Shown in pieces: positions 10,766 through 23,230 of a stretch of DNA of 64,000 bases. The notes below the pieces were generated by a model, which worked only from the letters and a program-made list of their open reading frames with translations, searched no databases and was not told the DNA's origin. The position numbers were made by a program, and so were the translations under genes. Source of the stretch: Ligula intestinalis (taxonomy: Eukaryota; Platyhelminthes; Cestoda; Diphyllobothriidea; Diphyllobothriidae); the NCBI GenBank assembly GCA_036362985.1, contig JAYGXS010000001.1:13589690-13653689 (forward strand), in the 5' to 3' direction. Position 1 is the first letter of the stretch; every line of letters begins with the position of its first letter.

Positions 10766-13700
10766 CAGACGACCGCACAAACGCAAGCCGGCGGACGGCG
10801 TCTGAAGTGAGGTCTACTTGGCAGTCGTCAAACAAGGTCCTGTGTGATTCGGTGTGTGATTGTCTGTAACAGAGATCGGAAAATAGCAGGCACTTACGGA
10901 AGGGAACTTTGACATGAGCTAGTCATGACAGGCGTTCATAAGTGCATATTTTTTGAGCTAGTCATTACAGCTCCTTTTCTATGTTACTTTTGAGGCACTC
11001 GCGTTTGCGAGTTCCAAGCTTGGAACCTGGTACATGGCATTTGAGGATCAGTTTGAGTTCGGCACGCATAAACGGACTTCTTGGTTTGCCAGCCACTGCT
11101 TTCCCGCTTCTTGGTTGTCTTGCCTTGGCCTTCTCATTGGAGCACGATACACGAGGGAGGAGAATGTGCAGTAGATTCCGCATAAGTAAGCCGTGGTATA
11201 AACTACTTAACCCGGGAGTTACTGCTATTACGGTCACTCCGGGATGCATACGATGGATGTCGTTGCTTGCGGTGGTCAAGCTATTTGTCTCCTTATACAC
11301 TGCAGGTGCAATCTCTACCTGGCCAATGATTGATCTCATGGGCAACGCAGAGAGTTTCCGGTGGTAGAAGTGACAGGTCATCTGACGCGGTAAGTATCAC
11401 ACCAAAAATCGACACTGACCTTCAGGTAGCGACATTTAACTGCTCGAATGCAGGCAACCAGGCCACGGGCGCACAAAAGCAAACCATTTACGACAATTGT
11501 ACGCGCATGGCTGATCAGAAATGGCATCTAATTAAAATGGGATCTTCGGCACATAAGCCGTTCTCGTCTGTCTCCAACTTCTGAGAATAACTTTGTGGGA
11601 AAGTATGAAACGTCACAAAAATTAAATTGGGCAATAGAAGCTTATGTAGCCCTACTCATTAATCCCTACAACCTGCATGTTTTCCTACGAAAACAGGATT
11701 TATCGGGTTTTATGGGCGGAAAATTAGGTCACGCAGTGGAATGTAAATTAATAAATGCTAAATGCATTTTTATTTTACTGCATTTTGAAAAGTTGTTGAT
11801 TTTTATCTGTAGATTGTCCTAACCTGCATTATCATTTAAGTTATTGCGAAAAAAAACTCGATTTTCAAACTGCAGGTTTCTTGAATTTCCCGCAAAATGG
11901 AAGTGGTGGTTAGGAGGTCGTCTACTTCAACTTATCTGTGCTCCAACTTACCATGCTGGATTTGGATAAGTAAAGTCTGCGGCGTGAAGCGCCGCACACA
12001 CCTTCAATTTACATGCGGAACGGCCTGCTCTCAGTGGCCGCGGGAAGCAAGTTCGACTAAATTTTTTCACTTAAAACTTAATTCTAAAAATTTCTATCTC
12101 TGCCTATCCTATTTCTTTACCCCACAAAATTCTATAACCACCGTTTTTGCAGGAAAAAATGCTGGGAATAAGGATTTATGAGTGGGGCTACATAAGCTAT
12201 ATTCGCCATTAATTTTTTTTGAGAGCGGTCAAGCCACGGTGACAGGATGCTATTGAATTGATGCAAGAAGCTGTTGTTAACCTGAACATCCTGGACTTTT
12301 TTCTTTGCAGAATTTCTAGCAAAAGTTACAAACCGCAAAATCAGGGCTACCTTATTGCTCCAGTAATAACGCGGTAAGGTGTGGCGTTCTTAAAAGACAG
12401 CAGCATTTAAGGGAACTTAAAACTGCTTTTCAGCTTCGGCTCCCAATTTGACGTGTCTGTTGATGCACAGATCATAGGAGTTGATTGCTTCTCAAAACTC
12501 ACTGCCATTCTTGTACGGGCGAGAGCCAACAATGAAATTGTCTCATATGCAAATATGTGATATTATCTTCCCATACCCCAACCCACTATATAAGCTTGTA
12601 TTATCCATCATTTTGAATTAATTGTTTCGTAAAACTTCCATCTGTCTGACGAGGATCTGATGAACCAGTGTCGAAGATTCCCACAAGAAACTATCATTTT
12701 CCAAAGGACTTCTTCTACTGAATTGTACTTTTTGTGATTCCGAATTTCCAGTTCATACTTAAAATTGTGTCCTTTGATTCATATTCACTTGCGGATGTAC
12801 GTTCATACGACGAAATCAACGAAAATTTGCAGCTTAATCTAACAAGAATTTGCCTAAATGGCTATTAGAACAGGAGAGAAGAATGACATGTTAATCTATA
12901 ACTTAACACTTGCGTGATACGGGTCACTCTGTCGACCCCAAAGCATCCTAAAAGTACGTATTCGGGTACTTACACCTCGCACCTTTCGCTATCTGAAATC
13001 AGTATATTAAAGGCGGTTGAAACCCAACCAGTTGCAGAACGTGGTGAGCATAAATTCGGCTTGGTAACATCTGGCTCCCTGATTTACACATTTACCGGCC
13101 CATGCGTTTGCCTTCAACCTTTCGTCTTTACTTTCGCTCCCCACAGTGTTTTGACATGCTAAAATTATTGATTAGCACTCATGGCCATTTTCTACGACCT
13201 TGCTTTATGCATCGATTTTTCTGTATGAATTCAGTTTTTCTATTCTCACGTAAGTTAGTCATATAATGCAGTGAGAGGCCGCAGCTAAAGAGCACTCGCG
13301 ACCTTGTTTTTCCATTAAATTCTCCTGACTTTACAATCTTCAGAGTTCGTACTTTAATCTTTTTTTCCTATTAAACTGCATTTTCACAAATTTTGCTTAA
13401 AAATATCCGGAAGTTTTAACCAGATACAAAGTAGTGCTCATTCACTGCTTGTCCCTTTTTACCGGTTATGACATGCACTGCCCTATTTTGCGATCTCATG
13501 GATTACACGCTCCATGGAGCTCATCGATCTGTCACGGAATTGATCAATTCATGTTGATTTCCGTGAATTACGGATTGTGCTTAATGCAATTATGGAACAT
13601 TACGCGTGTTTAGCCTCTGAACTAAGTCAAAGCAATTCGCAGGGCCGCTGTCAAACTAAGGCGGACACGAATGCATTTGCGCACCCGGACTTCAGTGCAC

Positions 13701-14070
13701 GAAGCTTAGAAAAGTAACTGCCCCATTCCAGCTGTTACTTTATCGCCCTCCCCGCATCAACATATTCGATGGCATTCACCTCTCCACATTATTGCCTTTC
13801 CCATGTGCGTGTGCGTCCTCCAGGCTCTCGCGAATTAACATAAAGGCCGGCTGGACTATATGCGTCTTGATAATTAATTTCTTTCTGCAGCAATTTGACG
13901 GTGGGACAGTTTAATGTATATTTGCCCTTGTAGATTGTGGGTGAATAAACTAAGGAGCTATTCAGTCGAAAATTTTCCAATGGGTGGTTATGTGCTTCCT
14001 CCCTCTTGCTCTCTGAATGGCTAGGTAACAAAGATGGATGAGCCAATTTTTGAAAAAAAGCTAGCATAAC
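10766..14070. other. No supported gene; two long overlapping open frames look like chance
   Basis: The longest frames (10965-11381 minus, 138 codons; 10981-11367 plus, 128 codons) lie on top of each other and neither resembles a known domain. There is a perfect 16 bp palindrome GTTCCAAGCTTGGAAC at about 11011-11026 and a CCCGGGAGT..ACTCCGGG inverted pair at 11212-11247. 12550-13450 is AT-rich with a TATATAAG at 12589 but no downstream gene that I can see. Confidence 0.35.
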
Positions 14071-14425
14071 CATGCCCAAGGATTCCCAATAAGATAGAAT
14101 ATTCGAGTCCCAGGTAGCAGTTCAGGAGAAGAAGATGCAATCAGTAGAACAAGAGTTTTATTTGCCTGACGTTTCGGATTCCTTTTGGGAATCCTTAATC
14201 ATAGGTGATGATAAGAAAGGCATGGTCATGCGCAGATTGGGTGAAGATATGCACAGGCTACACGGTATTTATAGTTCATTGTGCAGCCTGTGCATGTCTC
14301 CACCCCAGCTGCGCATGACCATACCTTTCTTATCATCACCTATGATAAAGGATTCCCGAGGCAATCCGTAACGTCAGGCAAATAAAACTTTTACTCAAGT
14401 GATCGCATCTTCTTCTCATGCCCAA
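14071..14425. mobile_element. Palindromic foldback insertion, copy 1, with CATGCCCAA duplication
   Basis: Direct repeats CATGCCCAA at 14071-14079 and 14417-14425 flank a 337 bp insert. The insert is a unique head (14080-14125, with CCAATA and CCCAGG blocks) followed by a long inverted repeat (14126-14417) centred near 14271. Outer ends of the inverted repeat are GAGAAGAAGATGC and GCATCTTCTTCTC. Arms contain the family mark GCCTGACGTTTCGGATTCC on one side and its complement on the other. The same plan, including the head, recurs at 53094-53333. The 14135-14371 open frame is just palindrome read through. Confidence 0.75.
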
Positions 14426-17400
14426 AGACTTTATTATTATTTCAGATTTTACACAAATATGGTCGATCTACACCATGCATCGTTCTCTAAAATATTTTTT
14501 TACCTCATAGACTAATCTATAAAAAGTGCGCGAAGGAGGAAAAGTATGGAAATATAAATAAGGCTGTTTTTGCTCCGAAAAATATAGCGTCATTTTTGTT
14601 TGAAATTTGATTTGTGGGGAATCTACCTAAGTCTGCTTGAATGTCAGTGTTTACATGTTTTTAAAACAACGTTACAAAATACTTGCAAAATTTGTTGAAT
14701 ACATAATATAAATTAATTTTGAAACTGAATACCCGCGTTAATATATCGGGAGGTTTCAGAAAGCGAAATAATCTACATAAACAGGAGGAAATACTTGTTA
14801 TTTTAAAAATGTTAAGGGTTTTGAACATCGCAGCAGATTTTGGGAAAATTTGAAAAGACACATTACAGCACAGTTAATCTCGTTTCAAGTTTAAAATTTT
14901 GGCAAACTTAATAGATAAACACCGAAGAAACTGACAAACTGCATGCAAGAAACTGCATACATAATGCTGGCAGGTCACCGATGCTCATTCAAACTCCTCG
15001 CAAGAAAAACTAATGTAAAATGTCAAAGAGAGTCTTTAGCAATTAACATGATTAACAGCATATGAGTAATCTTAAAGATTATTAAACGCCCTTTCAACGG
15101 TGCAAGCAGTGCGTCTACAGTTAATAGAAATTATTATCAGTCAACTCACTACACTAATTACATTACGGAGTTAAATTTTGTGATTCACCTGATTAATTAT
15201 CGTGCGCATAATTATATCCCCCTAATACTGGTAGCTTTTTGCCGAAACCCAGAGCACACCTGCATGCCCGTCATAAATTTAAGTATAAATCTTTTAATAG
15301 TTAACTTAATTGTGACCCTTCTAGACCTAAAAATTACCGAAACTCTAGAATTTTTCTGAAGGTCAATTACAATCTAAAACTTCCTTACATTTGGCCCTAC
15401 ACACTTAGAACCACAATATTGTAGGTTATATCACCATCACCGAACAGAAGTCCCACGGATATAGACAAATAGAGGGATGGTTATGGTTTCATTCAGTGTA
15501 TTTGAAGGGCGTTACGTACCCCTTTGAAGTCTTTATTAGGTAAATACAAATTGGAAGAATTATCAAGAATGCATAAAAATAACAACGTCTAGTAGAAGTA
15601 GACAGTTCGCTTGAGTACACAGCCACATAGTCCATTTATTCTGTAGCCTTTGACTGTAAAGTCATTGCTTGAATTTCTTCGCAGATCGAGATATTAGAAT
15701 TTAATCGAACAGGTTATTCCACAGTGATACGAGACGATAAAGGAAAATTGTGCTTACGTCAGTACATAAACGAATTCTGCTGAGCACAAATATGACCTCT
15801 AAAAATACTTTTTCTATGTCCAACCTTTCTCGGCATGTGCGTGGTTTGATAGAAAGCCCCCGAATGTTGGCTGTAGTGGCGAGATGAACAGAAAACCCAA
15901 ACCAAACTACCCACGATACTGAAATTTTTTATCTACCTTCCGCGCAACTGCGTGCAAACGAAATGAACCCTGCAGAGGGCACGAGATAGTATGTATTCTC
16001 TGAAACCTCCCAAATGTTTACAAAAGAAACGCTGAGCAATAGTTTAAGAGAAGCTACCTAACGCCAAGGTTTGCGTTGATGCAGGTGGAAAGGCTCTTTT
16101 GTTGCCCACCCAGCTGACGATGCTAATGACAGATTAGCCGTCTCGGGCTAGGCAGTACTCCATCTCAGCCGCCATGGGAGGCATAACGTCTAGACAATAA
16201 AAAAGCGGCATAAAATGGGTGCACAGGTACGGCGGTAATATCCAGGTTAACTTGACTTATTTACTTAGTGGTAGCGTACGCCATAAAACTAACACTTTCT
16301 ACAGCCAGATAATGATTATTTCTTTTTCATTATGTGGTGAAGTATTACCTCACAGTGATGTACGGCAGGGTTAAATACCTAAGTACAAAATGCACAGGCT
16401 AGGACTGTGGACGTAAATAGGAGGTGGAATTATTGGCAATCGTTATTGTTGGTAAGGTATCACACATATTATGAACAGCATTCGGCAATGAGGTGAGCGC
16501 GTTCTTGGAGATTCCGAACTGCAGTACCGGTAAGGTTTCCTTATAGATATCAACGTAGTTAACTGTACATAATTAACTACTTATTTCGTTGTGCAGTACA
16601 TTAACATTATCTGCATCCAACTTTCAAAAGGGGACTACCTCCTTTCTATGCTTTATAAATTAACCCATTCACTTACGTTTGGCTTCCACTTTCTGGGTCT
16701 GTATGTTTCAAGATCAACTGATAGCATAAGTTTATAGATACCATTGTTCACCTCCATTCCAGGCAACTAATTGCAGTAAAATCGCGGGGTCTGTTTGCTC
16801 CATTCTTGTTTTCTACCGGTTGTACTGCTCACTGAGTCCTAACATGTTTTCGGCAAATCTTTGACAGGCCAAAAACGTTGCAAAACAATTAAAATTTGGA
16901 TGGGTAGAAAAAATCAAAAATTGTCTGGCCAATCGGCACCCATGTCAGACTATTATTTTCGTCTATACATTCATATTTGAATTGTTTTGCAAAGTTACTG
17001 ACCAGACGAAGATTTCCCTAAAACTTGTTTTTTAATTATCACGCGTTCTTTTGTAGCCACACATTCGTTTTTTTTAAAAATAAATGTGCCTTTACTTTAC
17101 TTATTTTATACTCTCTATTTTTCCTTCTTTATTTTCTTGACCTCTGATTTGCCCTACCCATATAATTCATTTTGACACTGGTCCCGTAATATACAATCCT
17201 GTTTTTTGGTATTGTAATCATGTTTATGAGAAACCCTGCCACAATTCCCTATGGGAGTTGATATTTCAGGGATAGGGGCGGTGCTTTTTCAATCACTATA
17301 CATACTCATGAATAATCTTCTGAACTGCTTTGAGAAAACCAACATTCGGAGCCACATTTACCTTGACTTTTCGAGAGTTAATTTTTATTTGGTCGCACTG

Positions 17401-17940
17401 CTTTCCACTTCAATGGGCTCTTTTAGAAGACTTTTACCAGCAGCCCAACATTTCTGAACTGCTGCAGAAAAATATTATTTTCAGAGATATTTCCTGTCAA
17501 AAGTCCAAAGTTGGTGGCTATCTGCAACAGCAAATAGGCTAGAATATATGCCTACTTACCTTTTTATGCTCTTCAGGCAATGCTATTTTGCGTACCCAAC
17601 CGCGGCCGCTGAGTCTTTTTCGTCATAGCAAATTCAAAGCGCAGCACACAATCAGATGCAATCTGTACTCAAAGAACAACAGTCAGTGGCGTAAATTCGT
17701 CAGCATCCGGCATAGGATAAAAGCCAACTCTGGCAGAAGTTTCCTTGGTAGTGGACTTAAATACAACAAGCCGTAGGTTGTTTTCAAACGGATACCATAA
17801 AAAGAGTTTTAAAGTTGATTAAATTGGCTTACAAAAAAGGATTTTGTGTAAATATGAAAAAAATTCGTAAATTTTTGTTGAACTAATTTAATATGGTGGT
17901 TATAGGCTGACGGCGTTGGGCGCGTAAATCGAAAAAAAGG
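14426..17940. other. AT-rich stretch without genes
   Basis: Low GC, stop-dense in all frames, with only short open frames (17251-17457, 17588-17776). No repeats shared with the rest of the window were noticed. Probably intergenic or intronic. Confidence 0.45.
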
Positions 17941-17949
17941 AGCAAAACA

Positions 17950-18008
17950 AATCGAGATTGAATCGACCTCGAAACGCTGTCGACAAACTTGAAAATATGG
18001 AGTTTAAA
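17950..18008. repeat. Left direct repeat flanking the telomere-like array
   Basis: Contains AATCGA blocks, then GACCTCGAAACGCTGTCGACAAACTTGAAAATATGGAGTTT (given here as 17965-18005). It matches 18334-18400 closely in the same orientation. Confidence 0.7.
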
Positions 18009-18118
18009 TTCGAAAACTTTTCTTTGCCCAAAACTCAGTTAAGATAGATTTTTGGAAGACGTTTTGTAATGTTAAGCAGAAACTGCGGGCATTTAAAATA
18101 AGATAACACTATCCCGCA

Positions 18119-18325
18119 CTTAACCTAAGACTAACCTTAACCCTAACCCCTAACCCTTACCCGTACCTTAACCCTTAACCTAACCCTCACTCTAAAAGTT
18201 ACCCTAACCCCTTACCCTAACCCTGACCCTAACCTTTACACTTACCCTACCGTAACCCCTAACCCTAACCTCTGAACCTAACCATAACCCTAATCCTAAC
18301 CCCTAACCCTTACCCTCACCCTAGT
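18119..18325. repeat. Degenerate interstitial telomeric repeat (CCCTAA)n
   Basis: About 205 bp made of CCCTAA, CCCTTA, CCTAAC and close variants, the C-rich strand of the TTAGGG telomere repeat used by flatworms and most animals. Units are interrupted by point changes, so it is not a working end. It lies between two near-identical direct repeats (17950-18008 and 18334-18400), which suggests it is part of a larger repeat unit and not a simple healed break. Confidence 0.85.
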
Positions 18326-18333
18326 CGTGCTCA

Positions 18334-18400
18334 AATCGAGCTCGAATCGAGCCTCAATTGACCTCGAACCGCTGTCGACAAACTTGGAAATGTGAAGTTT
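18334..18400. repeat. Right direct repeat flanking the telomere-like array
   Basis: Shares AATCGA blocks and GACCTCGAACCGCTGTCGAC with the left repeat. Spacing between the two is about 390 bp, nearly all of it telomere-like sequence plus 110 bp. Confidence 0.7.
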
Positions 18401-18592
18401 TGTCCCACCACTACCAAGGAAACTCCTGCTCCAACTCTAAGCACTTCCTGCTAAAGACTCGCAAAAGGAGTGAGGCTTTTGAAAAGCTGCAGGAAGGCTA
18501 TTTTTGTCCGGAATTTGCTTGTTCAATTGGCCAGCTGACGTATGATTAAACAGCATGAGGTGACCGCCAGGCTTGCGGCTTACTTGACCAAG

Positions 18593-18622
18593 GATCGGCC
18601 CACCAATGATCGGCCCACCAAT
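18593..18622. repeat. Tandem 15-mer
   Basis: GATCGGCCCACCAAT occurs twice back to back, followed by GATCGCG. Confidence 0.9.
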
Positions 18623-18939
18623 GATCGCGTATCCCTTGCTGCCTGCCTTATCAGTTCCCCATACTGCCGTTACAGTGAGACCCAACACAGTTGCTGGTTT
18701 TCCAATGCATAAATGACAACAGTACACGGCTGTCTTCCCCACGTACCCAAATATCTCAGGCAGATCGCAATGCCCGATCCCCTTCACATCTTACCTGTGA
18801 GCAGTGATTCCTTGGGTGCGAATCCTGCCAACTGACAAGTTTTTTTAAATTTATTTATGTTAAAGGGAGGGAAAACTGTAATAAGTCCAGGCCTAAGGCG
18901 AAACCAAGAAACAACCTCGCACGTTACAACAGGTCAAGT

Positions 18940-19110
18940 CGACCACTGAATGTGCGCCTTACGTCAGGAAGCCAATCAGCAACTTCTGACAGATCGAGCA
19001 CATTTGAGGCCTTGGCTCACAACCGCTCGAGATTATCCTGCGTGGGCAAGATAAGGCCGCAGAATGTGCGCGCTAAATTAGGTAGCCAATCGGCGTGTTG
19101 TGCAACATCT
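18940..19110. repeat. Short diverged direct repeat of about 115 bp period
   Basis: GAATGTGCGC followed by an AGCCAATC box at 18947-18975 recurs at 19062-19092 with the same order. The AGCCAATC blocks resemble NF-Y (CCAAT) sites, but no gene start follows. Confidence 0.4.
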
Positions 19111-21050
19111 AACAGGTGTAATGTTTTTGTCCCTCGCGTGTGTTCCAATCAATAGCCGGTCAAACCTTCAATTTTCGCTAGCTGAGGGAGTCTCGCGCAA
19201 GAAAAGTCGTATGCGGGAATGTTCTAGAACGCTCAGTGCTCCAGGAAAATAAGACGAGTTTTGGTAAGAGAAAACCCATGTGTTCGCATAATGAGAGTAA
19301 ATTGTTTGGTCCCGGAACTCTTTTTCCAACTTTTCTATCTACCAGTCAAACTACATCAACCTACTTAGCGGCTTAAAAGGAGAATCCGTGCTGCTTGTGC
19401 AATGAAATAAAACAAATTTACAAACTTAATGCGCTTTCACTAGCTGTGAGGCCTCGTATATGCAGAATCCTATGTTTTGATAATAAATAAGGCAACAAAT
19501 AATTTTGGGGGTTTATTCTACTGCAGTAAAATGATCTCAAAATTTACTAATGTATGATAATCGGACGGATCAAATTTATCAGACTAAGATGGGCACAGGG
19601 ATTTCTTCCAGCGATAATCTTTCCGGTAACTCTATAGTGTGAAAATTCATATCATGAGGAAATATATTTTTCCTCCTTCTTCCAATGCATCTTTGGAAGG
19701 GTGTGGAAATTGACAATGTACATTAATGCAGACTGACTGATTATTTTTAAACCTTCATGATGGATGGCCCCGCAGACATCTTAGCAGCCCATCAACGTGA
19801 TCCATTTAAGATCAAGGCGTTTGTTTGATCCTAAATTGATCGGTTATCACGAACGATCCATTACTGGTATTAATACTGACCCCTTCGGTAAAGGCCACAA
19901 TTTTTTGTCAGTGACAATAATTTCGTTCTAACGTTTTGTATAAGCAACGATTCAGGGAAGATTTGACGTCATGATAAATGCCTTATAAATGAAACCGCAT
20001 GTACTATTCTGCTGTGTTTTCAAGTTCAGGCAACTTGGAATAAAATTAGAAACTTAAAATTATGGAAAGATAAGAATCAAAAATTGTATTTAAGATTTCA
20101 TTTCAAAAATGGGATGTAGTCTTTGCTCCAACTGGAAAAACGGATTGATCATCGAATTATTGAAAAAAGCCTTTCGCTGATGCACCTTTGTGATCTTCTG
20201 TTTCTTCACGTATTATGTCCACTGCATCTGCGAGCGTTCTAGCATTAGTCTGTCTTTTATGCTAGCGCCCGAAACCATTTCGGGCGTGTCATTAGCATGA
20301 CAATGCAATTTGCTCAACAGCGCTTGAAATTACGACTACCAAAACGGTCTTAATTACACTGTCTCCTAGCCACTATCTGGTCCTATGACGCAACCCCATT
20401 CCGTGGGCGCCCCTAAGCACCCAGTGCATCGTTATTTAAATTAACTGTCGGCTTGTCAGACTCCTGATTATTTAAAGCGAATATTGGCTGATATAATGCG
20501 ATGCCTGTAACTGCCATTTTCTACCATTTGGTTTCGAAAGCGCAGAAAATACGGGGACGGGTTTCACGCGGGACAAACAGGAGGGGCTTACTTCGGATGA
20601 GATGAGATTCATATCAGCATTGCACTGCTGGGTAGCGAGAGGCAAAGTCCTCGCGCTAAAATAAAGCACGTGGTACGTTGATATGGAAAAAGAACCGACT
20701 GATCGGATCAATATCGACTGCAGAGGAATCCTGGGGCGTCATACTTAGTAGAAAGGTTTTGCGATGACATCGTCAAGGGAGAAAATAATGGTGCAAATTT
20801 TGTAAGTGAATTTCTAAGATTGTCTGATTAATTGTCTACGTCGGCAACGAGGCAAACCGAGAGCTAATCGAAGTCTGGTCCATAGGTGGGATCATAGACA
20901 GAGGGTCTATCAATTTTGCGCTAGCGCTCCGCGCATGGACCCCAGACTTGCGTCACTGATTGGCTGCAGAGCAAAAGTAAACCATACGTCACTTGAACAA
21001 ATTGATATGTCCCCTACTCCTATAATGCTCCTGATTACAACCGAAAGATA
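19111..21050. other. No supported feature
   Basis: AT-rich in the first part, moderately mixed later. Open frames are short (20472-20711 minus is the longest). A GATTGGCT CCAAT-type box at about 20960 stands alone. Confidence 0.35.
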
Positions 21051-21200
21051 TGGTGGGTCCGTGATTCAATGGTAGATTGTTGCACTCAGTGACTAAATGT
21101 CGCGGGTTCGATTCTCAGGTGATACACATCTGGAATTGGTTTAAAGTGAAATAATGACGGGGAATGGGTCGGAAATGGCCCTGCCGTTCTCCTCTTTCTT
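21051..21200 (+). repeat. tRNA-derived SINE, family B
   Basis: The head has a tRNA-like A-box region (TTCAATGGTAGA at 21065) and a clear B box (GGTTCGATTC, 21105-21114), the internal RNA polymerase III promoter. The body continues with CATCTGGAATTGG and GGAAATGGCCCTGCCG, shared with the copies at 26.4, 29.1 and 63.9 kb. It ends in a pyrimidine-rich run. Confidence 0.7.
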
Positions 21201-21260
21201 CTTCGGTTTCACTTTATCAAGATTTATCTCATATTCCATTTACTCAATTTTGAAAAATTT

Positions 21261-21346
21261 GCGGCCGCAGTAGGGGTCGAACCTACACGAGAGAGGAGGC
21301 TTCTGCGCAGCCAACGCTCCACCATTGAGCTACAAAGCTCACCGTG
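21261..21346 (-). repeat. tRNA-derived SINE head, family A
   Basis: The minus strand reads as a tRNA-like sequence: GCTTTGTAGCTCAATGGTGG (A box region), GCGTTGGCTGCGCAGAAGC, then GTAGGTTCGACCCCTAC, a perfect 5 bp T-stem with the B box. The acceptor stem is imperfect and the anticodon arm does not pair, so this is a SINE head and not a functional tRNA gene. Confidence 0.65.
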
Positions 21347-21599
21347 CACCGTACATTTTATCACACGTGGATCGAGTCTACGCGTCCAGCGTACTGCTAA
21401 ACCCTCATATGAGAGAGCATAACTGGACTCAAATGTTCCTTACCAATTTTGGTGAGTCCCATACTAGCAGATATATATTTATAGTTTATAAAACGACGTG
21501 CACAATAAGGCGTTTGGACTTTTGAATTTTTAAATACCTAAATGCATCAAATGGATATCGGAAACTGAGTATTCATGCTTGCAGACTGCTTATTTGTGG

Positions 21600-21745
21600 T
21601 AATTTAATAATTAATTTAATTGAGCCAATTGTGATTAAGCTCACGGCATTTGACGGGATTAGAACCCGCATAGGAAGGAAGGCCTTCTATGCAAGCCAAC
21701 GCTCTACCTACTTGATCTACAAATGCCACGCTTCACACCGTGAGT
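21600..21745 (-). repeat. tRNA-derived SINE, family A, with intact acceptor stem
   Basis: An 83 nt head (21645-21727) has GGCATTT paired with AAATGCC and a GCGGG..CCCGT T-stem around TTCTAAT. D and anticodon arms are poor. The tail CACAATTGG..TCAA then runs to about 21600, matching the tails of the other copies. Confidence 0.65.
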
Positions 21746-21784
21746 TTGATCAAACTTGGAACAATATACTCCGCTCAACTCTGC

Positions 21785-21930
21785 CGCTTGTATGAAGTCC
21801 ACTTATACGAGACTGCGTAGAAGGCCTTTTCTCTTATGCGGTTTTAAATCCTGCCGAAAGCCACGAGTTTCTTCACACTTGGGTCAATTCAAATTAACTA
21901 AATCTGCCAAACCTCATTAATAATTAAGTC
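21785..21930 (+). repeat. tRNA-derived SINE, family A, 5' decayed
   Basis: 3' part of the head (GCGTAGAAGGCC, TATGCGG..CTGCCG) and the family tail CACGAGTTTCTTCACACTTG, then TGGGTCAA and AAATCTGCCAAACCTC. Opposite orientation to the 21600-21745 copy. Confidence 0.6.
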
Positions 21931-22081
21931 AGCCTTGTAGTAATTCTGGTGGATTATAGATAATTGCTCAGGAAATCCTATTTGGGCAATCGAAATGCTG
22001 TCCCATCTTGGTGAATTCCATACGAACGGCAAATTTGAGCGGGTAATATCGAGCCCAGTATGATTAAACTCAGGATGTGAA

Positions 22082-22240
22082 GCGTGGCATTCGTAAGTCA
22101 AGTATGTGGAGCGTTGGCTTGTGTAGAAGGCCTTCCCTCCTATGCGGTTTCGAATCTCGCCGAATGCCGTGAGGTTTTCACAACTGGGTCAACTTAGTTA
22201 ATCAAATCTGCCAAACCTCCTTAATAATTATGAATTAATA
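22082..22240 (+). repeat. tRNA-derived SINE, family A, best-preserved copy
   Basis: An 83 nt head at 22086-22168 with GGCATTCG exactly complementary to CGAATGCC, A-box-like and B-box-like (GGTTTCGAATC) segments, then the tail GTGAGGTTTTCACAACTGGG and AAATCTGCCAAACCTCC ending in an AT-rich run. The same 83 nt head length as the 21645-21727 copy confirms a family. Confidence 0.7.
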
Positions 22241-22664
22241 TTGATAATCATTTTTGCCGTAGAAGATGGACAAAGAATGTAGACTAACCAGCCTACATCA
22301 TAAAAAAGACAACTATGCTAAAAATAGAGTGCATGTCTTAAGCTTTGGGGGTGGAGGACGGTAGTGAGGGCGGAGGCCAGAAGCAGCATTGGCATAAGTG
22401 ATAGCAAATGAGTTTGCGGATTAACGGAATAGATGAAGTCTCAGCACGATTCCTGAAGACTCGGAATGCTGTTGTTCTTTTAGGAGGAAGCACGTAGAAG
22501 GCGAGTCGCGGGATGTTTGCCAAAAGGCGGCAGTGCAGCAAGTCTCAAAAACATCTGCTCACTGGTTTGCGCTAGACGTGAAAATAAACTTAGCGGCATA
22601 ATGATTGCAGTGGGACGCGAAGACAGGAGACCAGTGTGTCGTGTCTACACAAACAGTCAAACTC

Positions 22665-23230
22665 TGAGCGGTGATTTTTATGTCCGGCGTCGGCTTTTTA
22701 CTTCAAGGTATGCGCAGGAGGTGTAAACACATGGCATTCAATACAGTTTGTCAGCCTAATACTCCCTGGCAAATAGATTTTGTGCTCGAGAGGACGTAAT
22801 TGAAATGCAGTCTTGTGAAAAATGCAAATTAAGTAAAAAAATATTTTTGGGCTTAACATGCTCCTCGTATGGAAGCTTCGCAATGAAACATCTTCGCTAA
22901 GACCGACTGTTGTTCAGAAAGCCGATCAAATTTTCCATGTTTCTGAGCAAACTTGGCTTTTGGCGGATAATTTCTACCTGGACGTGTTAAGATACTTAGG
23001 TTGTCAATTTATGGGATAACTCGGCCTTAATGGTCAACGCTACGTGAATTCCAAGTTGCTGGTTGGACGACTGGGAATAAATCATAATGTGTCCGTCCTG
23101 ATATGACGTCCGTGGCGCCGTCACGGATGTGAAGTGTGAGTCGCCCATCCCCATAAACGTTTTGAGGCAAGCAGTTCTAAGATATATGACAGCGGCAACC
23201 GGGCTTAAGTCCGCTGCTGGTTTTCTAAAT
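22665..23230. repeat. Repeat R3, copy 1
   Basis: Collinear with 24278-24862. Landmarks are TATGTCCGGCGTC, the GAGCAAACTTGG block at 22946 and 24547, TCCGTCCTGATATGAC, and AAGTCCGCTGC..TTTTCT. No open frame is kept between copies. Confidence 0.65.

Noticed and set aside
10965..11381. 138-codon minus frame and 128-codon plus frame overlapping it
   Set aside because: They cover the same DNA, neither has a recognisable domain, and the length is within chance for 64 kb.
12640..12690. CTGACGAGGATCTGATGAACC as a hammerhead core
   Set aside because: The second core box is GAAG instead of GAAA and no stem II forms cleanly.
21645..21727. Functional tRNA gene
   Set aside because: Acceptor and T-arm look good, but D and anticodon arms do not fold, and the same tail follows each copy, so it is a SINE head.
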